A stretch of DNA of 64,000 nucleotides from positions 77,501 through 141,500 of the forward strand of contig NZ_CP085530.1 in NCBI RefSeq assembly GCF_020616155.1, in the 5' to 3' direction. The DNA is from Vogesella sp. XCS3 (lineage in GTDB: Bacteria; Pseudomonadota; Gammaproteobacteria; Burkholderiales; Chromobacteriaceae). A program made the position numbers and the translations under genes. Every line of letters begins with the position of its first letter. Positions within the stretch are counted from its first letter, which is position 1. The notes under the pieces are model-generated. The model was not told the DNA's origin and searched no databases. It was given only the letters and a program-made list of their open reading frames with translations. Shown one piece after another: positions 10,184 to 19,702 of this stretch.

Positions 10184-11584
10184 TCAGGAGTCGAAGCCCA
10201 GGCCCAGCGCGTCCATGCCGCGCAGGAAGGCGTTACGGCGGCCGTGGTTGTGGTCGGCGCGGTCCAGGCTCCAGCGCATGGCCTGCACCACGGTGTAGGT
10301 TAGCGGCTCGGGCGGGAAGGGCAGCGGCATCTCGCGCACCATGCGCAGGCGGGTGCGTTCGGTGTCCAGGCCTTCTACCTTGTCCAGCAGCACGTTGGCC
10401 GCAAAGCGTGTGGCGCCCACGCCCAGGCCGGTAAAGCCGGCGGCCAGCGCCACCTTGCCGCCCATGGCGTCGGTAAAGAAGGCGCAGAAGCGCGACGAGG
10501 TGTCGATCACTCCGGCCCAGCGGTGGCTGAAGCGCAAGCCGGCCAGCTGCGGGAAGGTGGTAAAAAAGTGGCTGGCCAGCCGTTCAAAGCTTTCCGGCCG
10601 CTCTTCGTATTCCGGCTTGATCTTGCCACCCAGGTGGTAGATGGCGTCGTAGCCGCCAAACAGGATGCGGTTATCGCGCGTCAGCCGGTAGTAGTGGAAC
10701 TGGTTGCCCACGTCGGCAATGCCCTGGCGGTGCTGCCAGCCGATGGCGGCCAACTGTCCGGCGCTGAGCGGCTCGGTCATCAGCACGTAGTCGTACACCG
10801 GGATGGTGTGCCAGCGGTAGCGCTTCAGCAGCGAGGGGAAGGCGTTGGTGGCCAGAATCACCCGCTCGGCCAGCACGTGGCCCTGCGCGGTGTCCACGCG
10901 TACCAGCGCGCCCTGATGACTAATGCCGGTAGCGGCACTGTGCTCGAAAAAGCGCACGCCCAGCTGGCGCGCCACGCGTGCCAGGCCCGCTACCAGCTTG
11001 CCGGGGTGGATCATGGCGGTGCCGTCGCGGTCCCAGTGGCCTGCCAGAAAGGTAGGCGAGTTCACTTCGGCGCGGATGGCGGCCTCGTCCAGGCAGCCTT
11101 CGCCGTCAAAGCGCGCCACCTGGTACGGTTCCACCGCCACTTCCAGTACCCCGGTGCGTTCGAAATCGCAGTCTATGCCGTAACGCGCCAGCGTGGCTTC
11201 CAGCTGGTTCAGGTTGTCCAGCCCCAGTTCTTCCAGCTGGGCAAACTCTTCCGGCCAGCGCTTCAGGCCGTTGTCCTCGCCGTGGGTCAGGCTGGCTTCG
11301 CAGAAGCCGCCATTGCGACCGGACGCCGCCTGGCCGACGCGGCCGGCTTCCAGCAGCACCACGTCGCGTCCGGGTTGGCGTTCCTTGGCCATCAGCGCCG
11401 ACCACAGCCCGAGAAAACCGCCGCCGACAATCAGCAGCGCGCTGCGCACCTCCCCCTGCAAGGCAGGTGCGGCCGGGCCGCGGTCAACGTCGTCCAGCCA
11501 GAAAGGCGTGGCCTTGCTGGCGGCGAGGGCGTGACGGATGGTGTCCGCACTGGGCGGTAGGCGTTCGTAGACGGTCTGTGCCAT
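10184..11584 (-). CDS. FAD-dependent amine oxidase, PuuB/DAO family
   Basis: A flavoprotein oxidase of 466 residues that would oxidise an amine such as gamma-glutamylputrescine to an aldehyde plus ammonia and peroxide. The dinucleotide-binding motif lies near the N-terminus (LLIVGGGFLGLWSALMAKE, about residues 50-70), followed by the family signature GRNGGFCEASLTHG; the C-terminal part has AGFTGLGVGATRFAANVL, as in DAO enzymes. The start at 11584 is chosen because sequence upstream of it does not resemble the family. It is the first gene of a four-gene minus-strand operon with a cupin, an aldehyde dehydrogenase and an unknown protein. It is divergent from a LysR regulator 119 bp away. Confidence 0.88.
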   Translation of the reverse strand: MAQTVYERLPPSADTIRHALAASKATPFWLDDVDRGPAAPALQGEVRSALLIVGGGFLGLWSALMAKERQPGRDVVLLEAGRVGQAASGRNGGFCEASLTHGEDNGLKRWPEEFAQLEELGLDNLNQLEATLARYGIDCDFERTGVLEVAVEPYQVARFDGEGCLDEAAIRAEVNSPTFLAGHWDRDGTAMIHPGKLVAGLARVARQLGVRFFEHSAATGISHQGALVRVDTAQGHVLAERVILATNAFPSLLKRYRWHTIPVYDYVLMTEPLSAGQLAAIGWQHRQGIADVGNQFHYYRLTRDNRILFGGYDAIYHLGGKIKPEYEERPESFERLASHFFTTFPQLAGLRFSHRWAGVIDTSSRFCAFFTDAMGGKVALAAGFTGLGVGATRFAANVLLDKVEGLDTERTRLRMVREMPLPFPPEPLTYTVVQAMRWSLDRADHNHGRRNAFLRGMDALGLGFDS

Positions 11585-11652
11585 AGGGGTGGGTGTGCGT
11601 GTGGTAGATGGGTTGTTTATAGCGCGTAGCGGCCAGATGTGGCGACAGCATG

Positions 11653-11671
11653 ACTTGCCAATCGCGCAAGT
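11653..11671. promoter_or_regulatory. Candidate LysR-type operator
   Basis: ACTTGC (11653-11658) and GCAAGT (11666-11671) form a perfect inverted repeat with a 7-bp spacer, and contain a T-N11-A core (11656-11668), the classical LysR-type binding pattern. It lies in the 119-bp gap between the amine oxidase and its divergent LysR gene. It may control both directions. Confidence 0.6.
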
Positions 11672-11703
11672 TAAATACAATATTTCCAAACTTCAGTTTA
11701 CAA

Positions 11704-12642
11704 ATGGCTCACCCAATGAACAAGCCGGTAGCGCTGGGGCAGGTTAGCGATTTTGACATCCGCCTGCTACGTATTTTCAAGACCGTGGTGGAGTGCGGCA
11801 GTTTCTCTGCCGCCGAAAGCGTGCTGGGCATCAGCCGCTCGGCCATCAGCCTGCACATGGGCGACCTGGAGAAGCGGCTGGGTGTATGTCTGTGCCGCCG
11901 TGGTCGCGCCGGCTTTGCACTGACCGACGAGGGGCGCGAGGTACTGCGTGCGGCCAACATCCTGCTGTCGGCCATCGAGGACTTTCGCGACGAGGTAAAC
12001 CAGCTGCACCACCAGCTGCGCGGCGATCTGAACATCGGCATCATCAATAACCTGGTGACGCAGTCGCACATGCACATCACGCGTGCACTGAAGGCGCTCA
12101 GCGCGCGCGGCCCTGGCGTGTGTATCAATATCGCCATGATGGTGCCCAGCGACATCGAGCAGGGCGTGCTGGACGGCACGCTGCACGTGGGCGTGATACC
12201 GGAAACCCACCCCTTGCCCGGCCTGGCCTATTTGCGGCTGTACGAGGAGCAGTCGTCACTGTATTGCAGCAGCGAACACCCGTTTTTTGCCGCAGCCGCA
12301 CCAGACGACACCGCCATCCGCCAGGCGCACGCCATTTTCCCCAATTACCGCATTACCGACGAGGCACACCGCTGGCTGGGCCAGCTGCACTGCACCGCCA
12401 AGGCGTCCGACCGCGAAGGCATCGCCTTTTTGATACTCACCGGCCACTACATCGGCTTTCTGCCCGACCACTACGCTGCCAGCTGGGTAGCGCGCGGCCA
12501 GATGCGTGCCATCCGCCCCGACGAATACCGTTACAGCACGCCGCTAAGCGTGGTGGTGCGCAAAGGCCGGCGCAGCAATATGGTGCTGGACAGCTTTCTG
12601 GGCGAGCTGGGCGCGCCGGATACGGGGCGGGAGGGGAGCTAG
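11704..12642 (+). CDS. LysR-family transcriptional regulator
   Basis: A 312-residue regulator: N-terminal winged helix-turn-helix (about residues 17-75, GSFSAAESVLGISRSAISLH) and a C-terminal effector-binding domain beginning near RGDLNIGIINNLV. It is divergent from the amine-oxidase operon, and the intergenic gap contains a T-N11-A inverted repeat, so it most likely regulates that operon in response to an amine or its product. Start choice is uncertain: ATG at 11704 and 11716 are both possible, and neither has a strong ribosome site. Its 3' flank is separated from ssb only by the IS element. Confidence 0.88.
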   Translation: MAHPMNKPVALGQVSDFDIRLLRIFKTVVECGSFSAAESVLGISRSAISLHMGDLEKRLGVCLCRRGRAGFALTDEGREVLRAANILLSAIEDFRDEVNQLHHQLRGDLNIGIINNLVTQSHMHITRALKALSARGPGVCINIAMMVPSDIEQGVLDGTLHVGVIPETHPLPGLAYLRLYEEQSSLYCSSEHPFFAAAAPDDTAIRQAHAIFPNYRITDEAHRWLGQLHCTAKASDREGIAFLILTGHYIGFLPDHYAASWVARGQMRAIRPDEYRYSTPLSVVVRKGRRSNMVLDSFLGELGAPDTGREGS

Positions 12643-12733
12643 CAGGGCAGGAGGTTGGTCGGCAGGTGCCGCCTATGAAAAGCCCGCTTCGGCGTAATGC
12701 CAGTCAGTTAAGGCTTGCCGCTGTAAATCCAGT

Positions 12734-12764
12734 AAAAGGGAACATGTTCATCATGTTCCCTTTT
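12734..12764 (+). terminator. Hairpin upstream of the transposase (read-through blocker)
   Basis: Perfect 13-bp stem AAAAGGGAACATG / CATGTTCCCTTTT with a 5-nt loop and T-tail, inside the left end of the IS and just 8 bp before the transposase start codon. It would stop transcription entering from the LysR side, or sequester the translation start; such protection is known from other insertion sequences. Confidence 0.7.
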
Positions 12765-12771
12765 TCGCTGT

Positions 12772-14070
12772 ATGAGCCTGCTACAACACGCATTAAATGA
12801 CACGCTGCCACATACCCCTTCTCGTCTGGAGGCATTAGCCGCACTGATTGACCCAGACTGGATCGCGCAAGCCCTCGCCGTAACCGGTAAAGCCTCTATC
12901 CGGCGCCGTAAACTCCCGGCCGAACATGCCGTCTGGCTGGTCATTGGCCTGGCACTCTTTCGCCACTTGCCGCTATGGCAGGTCGTACAGCAATTGGCGC
13001 TGAGTCTCGATCAACAAACCCTACCCGCACCCAGCGCCAGTGTTCAGGCACGTCAGCGCCTTGGCGACGAGCCGATGGCCCAACTGTTCCGGATGCTCAC
13101 GCAAGCCTGGAACCGGGTCCCCACCCATGACGCCTTGCGCGTACTGGCCGTTGACGGGATCGTCTGGTGTGCGCCAGACACCCCGGAGAATCAGCAGCAG
13201 CTTGGCCGTTGCGCCACACAGCATGGGGCACTTCCTTGGGCACAGATCCGTGCAGTCTGCCTGATGGATACCCTCAGCCATGAGTTACTGGATGCCCAAA
13301 TGGGGGGTATGGACCGTGGCGAGCTGACACTCGCAGCGGGTCTGCAGGGGCAGGATCACTCCATTACCTTGTTTGATCGGGCTTACTTCTCGGCCGCCTT
13401 CCTGCTGCAGTGGCAGGAACAGGGCGTTTCGCGGCACTGGCTGATGCGGGCCAAAGACAAGTTGCGTTACGAGAGCGTGATGCAGCTCGCTGCCGGGGAC
13501 ACCCTCATTCGCATGCCGGTCTCGCCGCAGGCACGGAAGCAGCATTCCGCGCTGCCCCGTTACTGGCAGGCCCGGCTGATTGAGGTAGAGATAGCCGGGC
13601 GAAAGCGGCGCTATCTGACCTCGGTGCTGGATCATCAGGCTTACCCTGCTATGCAGTTGGCGCAGCTATATGCCGAACGCTGGGAAATCGAGCTGGGGTT
13701 TCGCGAGATCAAACAATCGCTGCAGCATGCCGAGCCAGTGTTGCGCAGCAAACAGCCAGACTTGGTTCGGCAAGAGTTATGGGGGGTGCTGATTGCGTAT
13801 ACCTTGCTGCGGCGGTGGATGCGGGAGATGGCAGCGCAAGCGAAGGTAGAGCCGCGCCGGATCAGTTTCCACACTGCCAGCTACGCGATAGTGAATGTGC
13901 TGTGTTTTGCCAGCCTGAGCTCGGCAGGTACGTTGCCGGCGCAATTATCGCGCTTGCTGGAGCAGTCGAGTCTGTTTGTGCTACCACCCCGCAGACCAGA
14001 CCGACATTGCCCGCGCGTGGTGAAGAACAGGGCGCACAAATATCCAACGAAAAATGCCAGTCAGCGTTAA
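12772..14070 (+). CDS. IS4-family transposase
   Basis: A DDE transposase of 432 residues. The N-terminal DNA-binding region (residues 1-100) precedes the catalytic core: first Asp in LRVLAVDGIVW, second Asp in HSITLFDRAYFSAAFL, and the IS4 signature Y-(2)-R-(3)-E-(6)-K in YAERWEIELGFREIKQSLQ. All catalytic residues are present and the frame is uninterrupted, so it is probably active. The basic C-terminal tail ends inside the right inverted repeat. No convincing ribosome site is seen because a stable hairpin occupies the leader, which may keep expression low. Confidence 0.93.
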   Translation: MSLLQHALNDTLPHTPSRLEALAALIDPDWIAQALAVTGKASIRRRKLPAEHAVWLVIGLALFRHLPLWQVVQQLALSLDQQTLPAPSASVQARQRLGDEPMAQLFRMLTQAWNRVPTHDALRVLAVDGIVWCAPDTPENQQQLGRCATQHGALPWAQIRAVCLMDTLSHELLDAQMGGMDRGELTLAAGLQGQDHSITLFDRAYFSAAFLLQWQEQGVSRHWLMRAKDKLRYESVMQLAAGDTLIRMPVSPQARKQHSALPRYWQARLIEVEIAGRKRRYLTSVLDHQAYPAMQLAQLYAERWEIELGFREIKQSLQHAEPVLRSKQPDLVRQELWGVLIAYTLLRRWMREMAAQAKVEPRRISFHTASYAIVNVLCFASLSSAGTLPAQLSRLLEQSSLFVLPPRRPDRHCPRVVKNRAHKYPTKNASQR

Positions 14071-14126
14071 CTGACTGGCATTACGCCAGCTGGCGGGTTT
14101 TGTTTTAGCAGGCAAACAGCGCCGGT

Positions 14127-14582
14127 TTAGAACGGAATGTCGTCGTCCATGTCGTCCATGCGGGCGGCAGGCTTGGGTTCCTGGCGGCGCGGGGCGGCTG
14201 GCGGGGCGGATGGGGCTTCCTGGCGGGCTGGCGGGGTGGCGCTGTAGCCGTCGTCCATTGGCGGCATGTCGTCGCGGCGGCCGCCTTGCAGGCTGATTTC
14301 GCTCACGCGCACGTCTGGCGACAAGCGCTTGATGCCTTCCTTGTCTTGCCATTCGCGCAGGGTCAGTTGGCCGTATACGGTGACTTGCTGGCCTTTGTTC
14401 AGGTAGTTTTTCAGCGATTCGCCACGTTTGCCCCATACCTGGCAGCTAAACCAGTTGGTGGTTTTGCGCTCGCCAAAACCGATGTCGCTGGCCACGCGGA
14501 AGCTCAGCACCGATTCGCCGCTGGGGGTGTAACGCAGCTCTGCGTCTGCGGCCAGGCGGCCGTCAAAAGTAATGCTGTTCAT
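14127..14582 (-). CDS. ssb: Single-stranded DNA-binding protein
   Basis: Binds single-stranded DNA during replication, repair and recombination, as a tetramer. The 151-residue protein has the OB fold in residues 1-105 (MNSITFDGRLAADAELRYTP, then WFSCQVWGKRGESLKNYL), a flexible Pro/Arg-rich linker, and the acidic protein-interaction tail DMDDDIPF. A GGAGG ribosome site lies 5 nt before the start. It follows the MFS gene on the same strand with an 82-bp gap. Its natural terminator appears to have been split by the IS element downstream. Confidence 0.97.
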   Translation of the reverse strand: MNSITFDGRLAADAELRYTPSGESVLSFRVASDIGFGERKTTNWFSCQVWGKRGESLKNYLNKGQQVTVYGQLTLREWQDKEGIKRLSPDVRVSEISLQGGRRDDMPPMDDGYSATPPARQEAPSAPPAAPRRQEPKPAARMDDMDDDIPF

Positions 14583-14664
14583 GGAATCCTCCGAAAAATC
14601 TGTTCAATATGTGGGGCGGTAGCGTGTACCACCCTGCAGGGCTGCATCAGCTCTGCGTATGTTT

Positions 14665-16038
14665 TCAGGCCTGGGCCGGGTAAGTGCTGGCAATCAGGGC
14701 GCGGGCGCTGGCTTCGTCCCAGCCTTGCTGGGCCACTTTCAGGAAAGCCACGCGCTCGTCCAGCATGATCACTACCTCGCTGACGCCTTGTACCGCCAGC
14801 AGCTGGCGCGATAGGGTGGCCACATCGCCTTGCCAGGTGTCGCCAATGTGGAACATCTGCGTTTTGACGGCCTTGGGTGGCGTCATGGTAAACGACAGCC
14901 ACAGCCAGCTACCCATCAGCAAACTGGTAAAGCCGAATACGCCAGCGGCGCCGTGGTGGCTGTACAGCCAGCCGCCCAGCGCGGCGCCCAGAAACAGGCC
15001 TAGCGATTGCGCCGTATTATACACGCCGATGGCGGTGCCCTTCGCGTCGGCTGGGGCGATTTTCGAGATCAGCGATGGCAGTGTCGCTTCCAGAATATTG
15101 AAAGCAATGAAATACAGTGCCAGCCAGGTGACGATCAGCCAGAAGCTGGACAGCGCCAGCGCCATGCCCAGCTGGGCGGCGGTCATCAGCGCCACGGCAG
15201 CCACAAACACCTGCTTGAGCTTGGCTTTTTTCTCGCCGTAGATAATGGCCGGTACCATCAAGAAGAAGCCGGCTACCACCACTGGCAGGTATACCTGCCA
15301 GTGTTCGGACTTATCCAGGCCACCGGTGCTGGTGAGCGCGAAGGGGATGGTAACAAACATGGCCATCTGCGCGGCGTGCAGGGCAAAGATGCCGTAGTTC
15401 AGCCGTAGCAGCTCCGGGTGGCGCAGCACGGCCGGCAGGCGCGCGGTATTGGTGCCGGTGTCGGAGTGAAAGCGCGACACGGCGGGGTCGGGGATGATCT
15501 TCCACACGCCTACCAGTGCCATCAGCGACAGCACACCGGTAAGGGTGAAGATGCCGTCCACGCCGATGTGCTTGGCCAGCAGCGGGCCCAGCACCAGGCT
15601 CACTGCAAAGGTGGTGCCGATGCTCATGCCTATCATGGCCATGGCGCGGGTGCGGTTTTCTTCGCGGGTAAGGTCGGCCAGTAGGGCGGTAATGGCGGCA
15701 GAGATGGCTCCGGCGCCCTGGATGACGCGGCCCAGCATCAGCCAGTAGATGTCGTCGGCCTGGGCGGCAATAAAGCTACCGGCAGCAAACAGTAGCAGGC
15801 CGGCGTAGATCACTTTTTTGCGGCCAACCTTGTCCGACAGCATGCCCAGTGGCAGCTGCAGCATGGCTTGTACCAGGCCATAGCTACCCAGCGCGATGCC
15901 GATCAGGGCGTGATTGTCTGCGCCTTTCAGCGTGGTGGCGTACAGGGCGAATACGGGCAGAATCAAAAACATGCCCAGCATGCGCAGGGCGTAAACACCG
16001 GCCAAACCCAGGCTGGCGCGTAGTTCTAATGCAGTCAT
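14665..16038 (-). CDS. MFS transporter of the YajR type with C-terminal YAM domain
   Basis: A major-facilitator protein of 457 residues with twelve predicted membrane segments up to about residue 385. Motif A is visible as MLSDKVGRKKV between segments 2 and 3. The soluble C-terminal 65 residues (from TQMFHIGDTW to the end) match the ferredoxin-like YAM domain of E. coli YajR, a drug:proton antiporter-like protein whose substrate is unclear. Start chosen at 16038 (MTALELRAS). It lies between ssb and the divergent uvrA. An exact copy of the AAGGTTGGCCGCA repeat encodes the KVGRK part of motif A. Confidence 0.88.
   Translation of the reverse strand: MTALELRASLGLAGVYALRMLGMFLILPVFALYATTLKGADNHALIGIALGSYGLVQAMLQLPLGMLSDKVGRKKVIYAGLLLFAAGSFIAAQADDIYWLMLGRVIQGAGAISAAITALLADLTREENRTRAMAMIGMSIGTTFAVSLVLGPLLAKHIGVDGIFTLTGVLSLMALVGVWKIIPDPAVSRFHSDTGTNTARLPAVLRHPELLRLNYGIFALHAAQMAMFVTIPFALTSTGGLDKSEHWQVYLPVVVAGFFLMVPAIIYGEKKAKLKQVFVAAVALMTAAQLGMALALSSFWLIVTWLALYFIAFNILEATLPSLISKIAPADAKGTAIGVYNTAQSLGLFLGAALGGWLYSHHGAAGVFGFTSLLMGSWLWLSFTMTPPKAVKTQMFHIGDTWQGDVATLSRQLLAVQGVSEVVIMLDERVAFLKVAQQGWDEASARALIASTYPAQA
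15819..15831 (-). repeat. Exact AAGGTTGGCCGCA repeat inside the MFS gene
   Basis: An exact 13-mer in coding sequence, encoding part of the conserved MFS motif A. It shows that the repeat is tolerated in genes where the required residues allow it. Confidence 0.75.
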
Positions 16039-16234
16039 GTGTATGCGTATAAGAGGTGGCAAACGGGCAGCTGCCATAGCGGAGAAGGCTGCCGGTGGCC
16101 AGTGTAGCGGGGTTTTCCTGCCGTGCTGTGACGGTGTGTAAACCCTGCTGGCTATGTGGCCTGCTCAGGCTGCTGGAGCCTGCTGCAATAAGTCCGGTAT
16201 AGTAGCAGGTTCCCCGATTCACGGTGAGACAGGC

Positions 16235-19060
16235 ATGGACTCCATCCGCATACGCGGTGCACGCACGCACAACCTCAAAAACGTAAACCTGGATCTGCCA
16301 CGCCACCAGCTGGTGGTGATTACCGGCTTGTCCGGCTCCGGCAAGAGCTCGCTGGCGTTTGACACGCTGTACGCCGAGGGCCAGCGCCGCTATGTGGAAA
16401 GCCTGTCGGCCTACGCGCGGCAGTTTCTGCAGCTGATGGAAAAGCCCGATGTGGATCTGATCGAAGGCCTGAGCCCGGCGATTTCTATCGAGCAGAAAGC
16501 CACCAGCCATAACCCGCGTTCTACCGTGGGCACCGTCACCGAAATCCACGATTACCTGCGCCTGCTGTACGCCCGCGTGGGCGACCCGCATTGCCCGGAG
16601 CACGACGTGCCGCTGGCCAGCCAGACGGTAAGCCAGATGGTGGACCACGTGCTGGCGCTGCCGGCAGAAACGCGGGTAATGATCCTGGCGCCGGTGATTG
16701 TTGGCCGCAAAGGTGAAAACCTGGACCTGTTCGACGATCTGCGCGCGCAGGGCTTTGTGCGGGTGCGGGTAGACGGCGAGGTGTACGAGCTGGACGCCGT
16801 GCCCAAGCTGGACAAGAACAAGAAGCACACGATCGAGGTGGTGATCGACCGCCTGAAAGTGCGCGATGACATGAAGCAGCGCCTGGCGGAAAGCTTTGAA
16901 ACCGCGTTGCGCCACGCCGAAGGCCGTGCCATTGCGGTAGAGATGGATAGCGGGCAAGAGCACTGGTTCTCGGCCAAGTTTGCCTGCCCGGTGTGCAGCT
17001 ACAGCCTGCCCGAGCTGGAGCCGCGCCTGTTCTCGTTCAACAACCCGATGGGCGCCTGCCCCAAGTGCGATGGCCTGGGCGAGATTACCTTCTTCGACCC
17101 CAAGCGCGTAGTGGCGCACCCCGAGCTGACGCTGGCCACCGGTGCCATCAAGGGCTGGGACAAGCGCAACCAGTTTTACTTCCAGATGCTGCAGGCCTTG
17201 GCCGCGCATTACGATTTTTCGCTGGAGCTGGCGTTCGAGGACCTGCCGCAGCGCGTACAGCACGTGGTGCTGCACGGCTCTGGCAAGGACGAGATCGAGT
17301 TTACCTACGTATCCGAGCGCGGCACCAAGTTCCAGCGTGCGCACGCCTTCGAGGGCATCATCCCTAACCTGGAGCGCCGCTATCGCGAAACCGACTCCAG
17401 CACCGTGCGCGAAGAGCTGGCCAAGTACCAGAACAACCAGTGCTGCCCGTCTTGCAAAGGCTCGCGCCTGCGCCTGGAAGCACGCCATGTGTTTATCGGC
17501 CGCAAGACCCTGCACGAAGTGAACCAGCTGGCGCTGAAAGAAGCCGCGGCGTTTTTTGCCGGGCTGCAGTTTTCCGGCCAGAAGCAGGCGGTGGCCGAAA
17601 AAATCGTGAAGGAAATCAGCGACCGCGTGTCGTTCCTGAACAACGTCGGCCTGGACTACCTGTGCCTGGCGCGCTCAGCCGACACCCTGTCCGGCGGCGA
17701 AGCGCAGCGTATCCGCCTGGCCAGCCAGATTGGCAGCGGCCTTACCGGCGTGATGTACGTGCTGGACGAGCCGTCCATCGGCCTGCACCAGCGCGACAAC
17801 GACCGCCTGCTGGCCACGCTGATGCGCTTGCGCGACCTGGGCAACAGCGTGATCGTGGTGGAACACGACGAAGACGCCATCCGCGCTGCCGACTACCTGG
17901 TGGACATGGGCCCCGGCGCTGGCGAACACGGCGGCGAGGTGCTGGTAGCCGGCACCCCGGCCGAAGTAGCCGCCTGCGAGCGCTCGGTCACCGGCGATTT
18001 CCTGTCCGGCCGCCGCCTGATACCGGTACCGGCCAGCCGCCGCGAGGTGAACCCCGAGCGCATGCTGCAGATCGAAGGCGCCAGCGGCAACAACCTGAAA
18101 GACGTGACGCTGGACCTGCCACTGGGCATGCTGGTGTGCATTACCGGCGTGTCCGGCTCGGGTAAATCCACGCTGATCAACGATACGCTGTACAAGATCG
18201 CCGCGCGCGACCTGAACGGCGCCAGCGAAGAGCCGTCGCCGTACCGCCGCATCCACGGGCTGGACCATCTGGACAAAGTGATCAACGTGGACCAGAGCCC
18301 CATCGGCCGCACGCCGCGTTCCAACCCGGCTACCTACACCGGCCTGTTTACGCCGATACGCGAGCTGTTTGCCGGCGTGCCGCTGTCGCGCGAACGCGGC
18401 TACGGCCCGGGGCGCTTCAGCTTCAACGTCAAGGGCGGCCGCTGCGAGGCGTGCCAGGGCGATGGCGTGATCAAGGTGGAAATGCACTTCCTGCCCGATG
18501 TGTACGTGCCGTGCGACGTGTGCCACGGCAAGCGCTACAACCGCGAAACGCTGGAAGTACAGTACAAGGGCAAGAACATTACCGAAGTGCTGGAAATGAC
18601 GGTAGAACAGGCGCTGGAGTTCTTCAGCGCGGTGCCCAGCGTGGCGCGCAAGCTCAAAACGCTGATGGACGTGGGTCTGGGCTACATCCGCCTGGGGCAA
18701 AGCGCTACTACGCTGTCCGGCGGCGAGGCGCAGCGGGTGAAGCTGGGGTTGGAGCTGTCCAAGCGCGACACCGGCAAAACGCTGTACATCCTGGACGAGC
18801 CTACCACCGGCCTGCACTTCCACGATATCGATCTGCTGTTGCAGGTGCTGCACCGCCTGCGCGAACACGGCAACACCGTGGTGGTGATCGAGCACAATCT
18901 GGACGTGGTCAAAACCGCCGACTGGCTGATCGACCTGGGCCCGGAAGGCGGGGCGGGTGGCGGCCAGATCATTGCCAGCGGCACGCCAGAGCAAGTGGCG
19001 GCCAACCCGGTGAGCCATACCGGCCACTACCTGGCACCATTGCTGCAGCCGCGCAACTAA
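16235..19060 (+). CDS. uvrA: Excinuclease ABC subunit A
   Basis: Damage-recognition ATPase of nucleotide excision repair, working as a dimer with UvrB. The 941-residue protein has Walker A motifs GLSGSGKS (31-38) and GVSGSGKS (638-645), two ABC signatures LSGGEAQR, and two zinc-binding Cys clusters (CPVC...CPKC and CEAC...CDVC). Start at 16235 ([17 protein letters not shown]) fits the family; in-frame sequence upstream does not. It is divergent from the MFS gene. In many proteobacteria uvrA and ssb are divergent neighbours; here the MFS gene has come between. A TATAGT -10-like box lies near 16199, but I saw no CTGT-N8-ACAG SOS box. Confidence 0.97.
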   Translation: MDSIRIRGARTHNLKNVNLDLPRHQLVVITGLSGSGKSSLAFDTLYAEGQRRYVESLSAYARQFLQLMEKPDVDLIEGLSPAISIEQKATSHNPRSTVGTVTEIHDYLRLLYARVGDPHCPEHDVPLASQTVSQMVDHVLALPAETRVMILAPVIVGRKGENLDLFDDLRAQGFVRVRVDGEVYELDAVPKLDKNKKHTIEVVIDRLKVRDDMKQRLAESFETALRHAEGRAIAVEMDSGQEHWFSAKFACPVCSYSLPELEPRLFSFNNPMGACPKCDGLGEITFFDPKRVVAHPELTLATGAIKGWDKRNQFYFQMLQALAAHYDFSLELAFEDLPQRVQHVVLHGSGKDEIEFTYVSERGTKFQRAHAFEGIIPNLERRYRETDSSTVREELAKYQNNQCCPSCKGSRLRLEARHVFIGRKTLHEVNQLALKEAAAFFAGLQFSGQKQAVAEKIVKEISDRVSFLNNVGLDYLCLARSADTLSGGEAQRIRLASQIGSGLTGVMYVLDEPSIGLHQRDNDRLLATLMRLRDLGNSVIVVEHDEDAIRAADYLVDMGPGAGEHGGEVLVAGTPAEVAACERSVTGDFLSGRRLIPVPASRREVNPERMLQIEGASGNNLKDVTLDLPLGMLVCITGVSGSGKSTLINDTLYKIAARDLNGASEEPSPYRRIHGLDHLDKVINVDQSPIGRTPRSNPATYTGLFTPIRELFAGVPLSRERGYGPGRFSFNVKGGRCEACQGDGVIKVEMHFLPDVYVPCDVCHGKRYNRETLEVQYKGKNITEVLEMTVEQALEFFSAVPSVARKLKTLMDVGLGYIRLGQSATTLSGGEAQRVKLGLELSKRDTGKTLYILDEPTTGLHFHDIDLLLQVLHRLREHGNTVVVIEHNLDVVKTADWLIDLGPEGGAGGGQIIASGTPEQVAANPVSHTGHYLAPLLQPRN

Positions 19061-19137
19061 GCGACAGAGGCAATGGCTAAAATGCAGTTAGAATCAGCTA
19101 CCGGGCTGCAATGTGGCAGCCCGCTAAAGGGGAAAGC

Positions 19138-19581
19138 ATGTTAACGCTAGGCAAGATCGACCATATCCATATCCGCGTCAGCGACGGTGCCAAGGCCGTA
19201 GAGTGGTACGACCGCGTGCTGGGGCTGGCACCGGATGCCCGTTTCAAGCACATGCAGGAAGGCCCGCACGGCGCCATGATGCTGGCCAACCCCAGCGGCA
19301 CGGTGCGCCTGGCGGTGAGCGAAGAGCCCGGCGCCGGCTGCCTGGCGGGTGCGGTGGCCTTTGTGGTGAGCGGACAGGATTTTCTGGAGTGGATAGACCA
19401 GTTGGCCGGCGAGCGTGTGCTGAACCGCGACGGCCAGACCATCGCCCGCGACAGCGTGCACGACCACGGTTTTTTCTGCTCGATCTCGTTTGTGGACCCG
19501 TTTGGCAACCCGTTCGAAATTGTCAGCTACGACCACACCTGGCTGGCTGGCAAGCTCAAGTTCAAGCGCACACCGGCCTGA
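19138..19581 (+). CDS. VOC-family (glyoxalase/bleomycin-resistance type) protein
   Basis: A 147-residue protein with the paired beta-alpha-beta-beta-beta fold of the vicinal-oxygen-chelate superfamily: it opens with LGKIDHIHIRVSDGAKAVEWY and ends with FVDPFGNPFEIVSYDHTW. The His of DHIHI and the Glu of FEIVSYD are the usual metal ligand positions. Ribosome site AAGGGGA precedes ATG at 19138. The reaction is unknown; members include glyoxalase I, dioxygenases and isomerases. It stands alone between uvrA and its own terminator. Confidence 0.85.
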   Translation: MLTLGKIDHIHIRVSDGAKAVEWYDRVLGLAPDARFKHMQEGPHGAMMLANPSGTVRLAVSEEPGAGCLAGAVAFVVSGQDFLEWIDQLAGERVLNRDGQTIARDSVHDHGFFCSISFVDPFGNPFEIVSYDHTWLAGKLKFKRTPA

Positions 19582-19599
19582 GCCTGCTATCGCACACAC

Positions 19600-19626
19600 A
19601 ACCCGCCGCCCGCCGGCGGGTTTTTC
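19600..19626 (+). terminator. Terminator of the VOC gene
   Basis: AACCCGCCG / CGGCGGGTT stem with a short C-rich loop and a TTTTT tail, 19 bp after the stop codon. Confidence 0.9.
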
Positions 19627-19669
19627 TTGCGCGCCACTCAGGCATAACGATAAGTTAACGGCTCGCCCT

Positions 19670-19682
19670 TGCGGCCAACCTT
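19670..19682 (-). repeat. Exact AAGGTTGGCCGCA repeat, intergenic
   Basis: An exact 13-mer on the minus strand, 20 bp before the LysE-type gene. Confidence 0.8.
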
Positions 19683-19702
19683 GTTCTTTACCGGAGCCTG
19701 CC

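Larger units (their letters stand above)
12691..14087 (+). mobile_element. IS4-family insertion sequence, about 1.4 kb, complete
   Basis: The element is bounded by a perfect 21-bp terminal inverted repeat: 12691-12711 on the left (starting GGCGTAATGCC) and its reverse complement at 14067-14087. It holds one intact transposase gene. No matching target duplication is visible on the two sides. The flanks (AAAAGCCCGC on the left, GGCGGGTTTT on the right) look like two halves of one terminator hairpin between the convergent LysR and ssb genes. The transposase stop codon lies inside the right repeat. The intact frame and repeats point to a fairly recent insertion. Confidence 0.88.

Noticed and set aside
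16039..16234. SOS (LexA) box upstream of uvrA
   Set aside because: No CTGT-N8-ACAG sequence was found in the uvrA upstream region.
15884..19027. Long minus-strand frames (543 and 450 codons) opposite uvrA
   Set aside because: They overlap uvrA completely on the other strand, and uvrA is certain from its motifs; the frames are antisense shadows.
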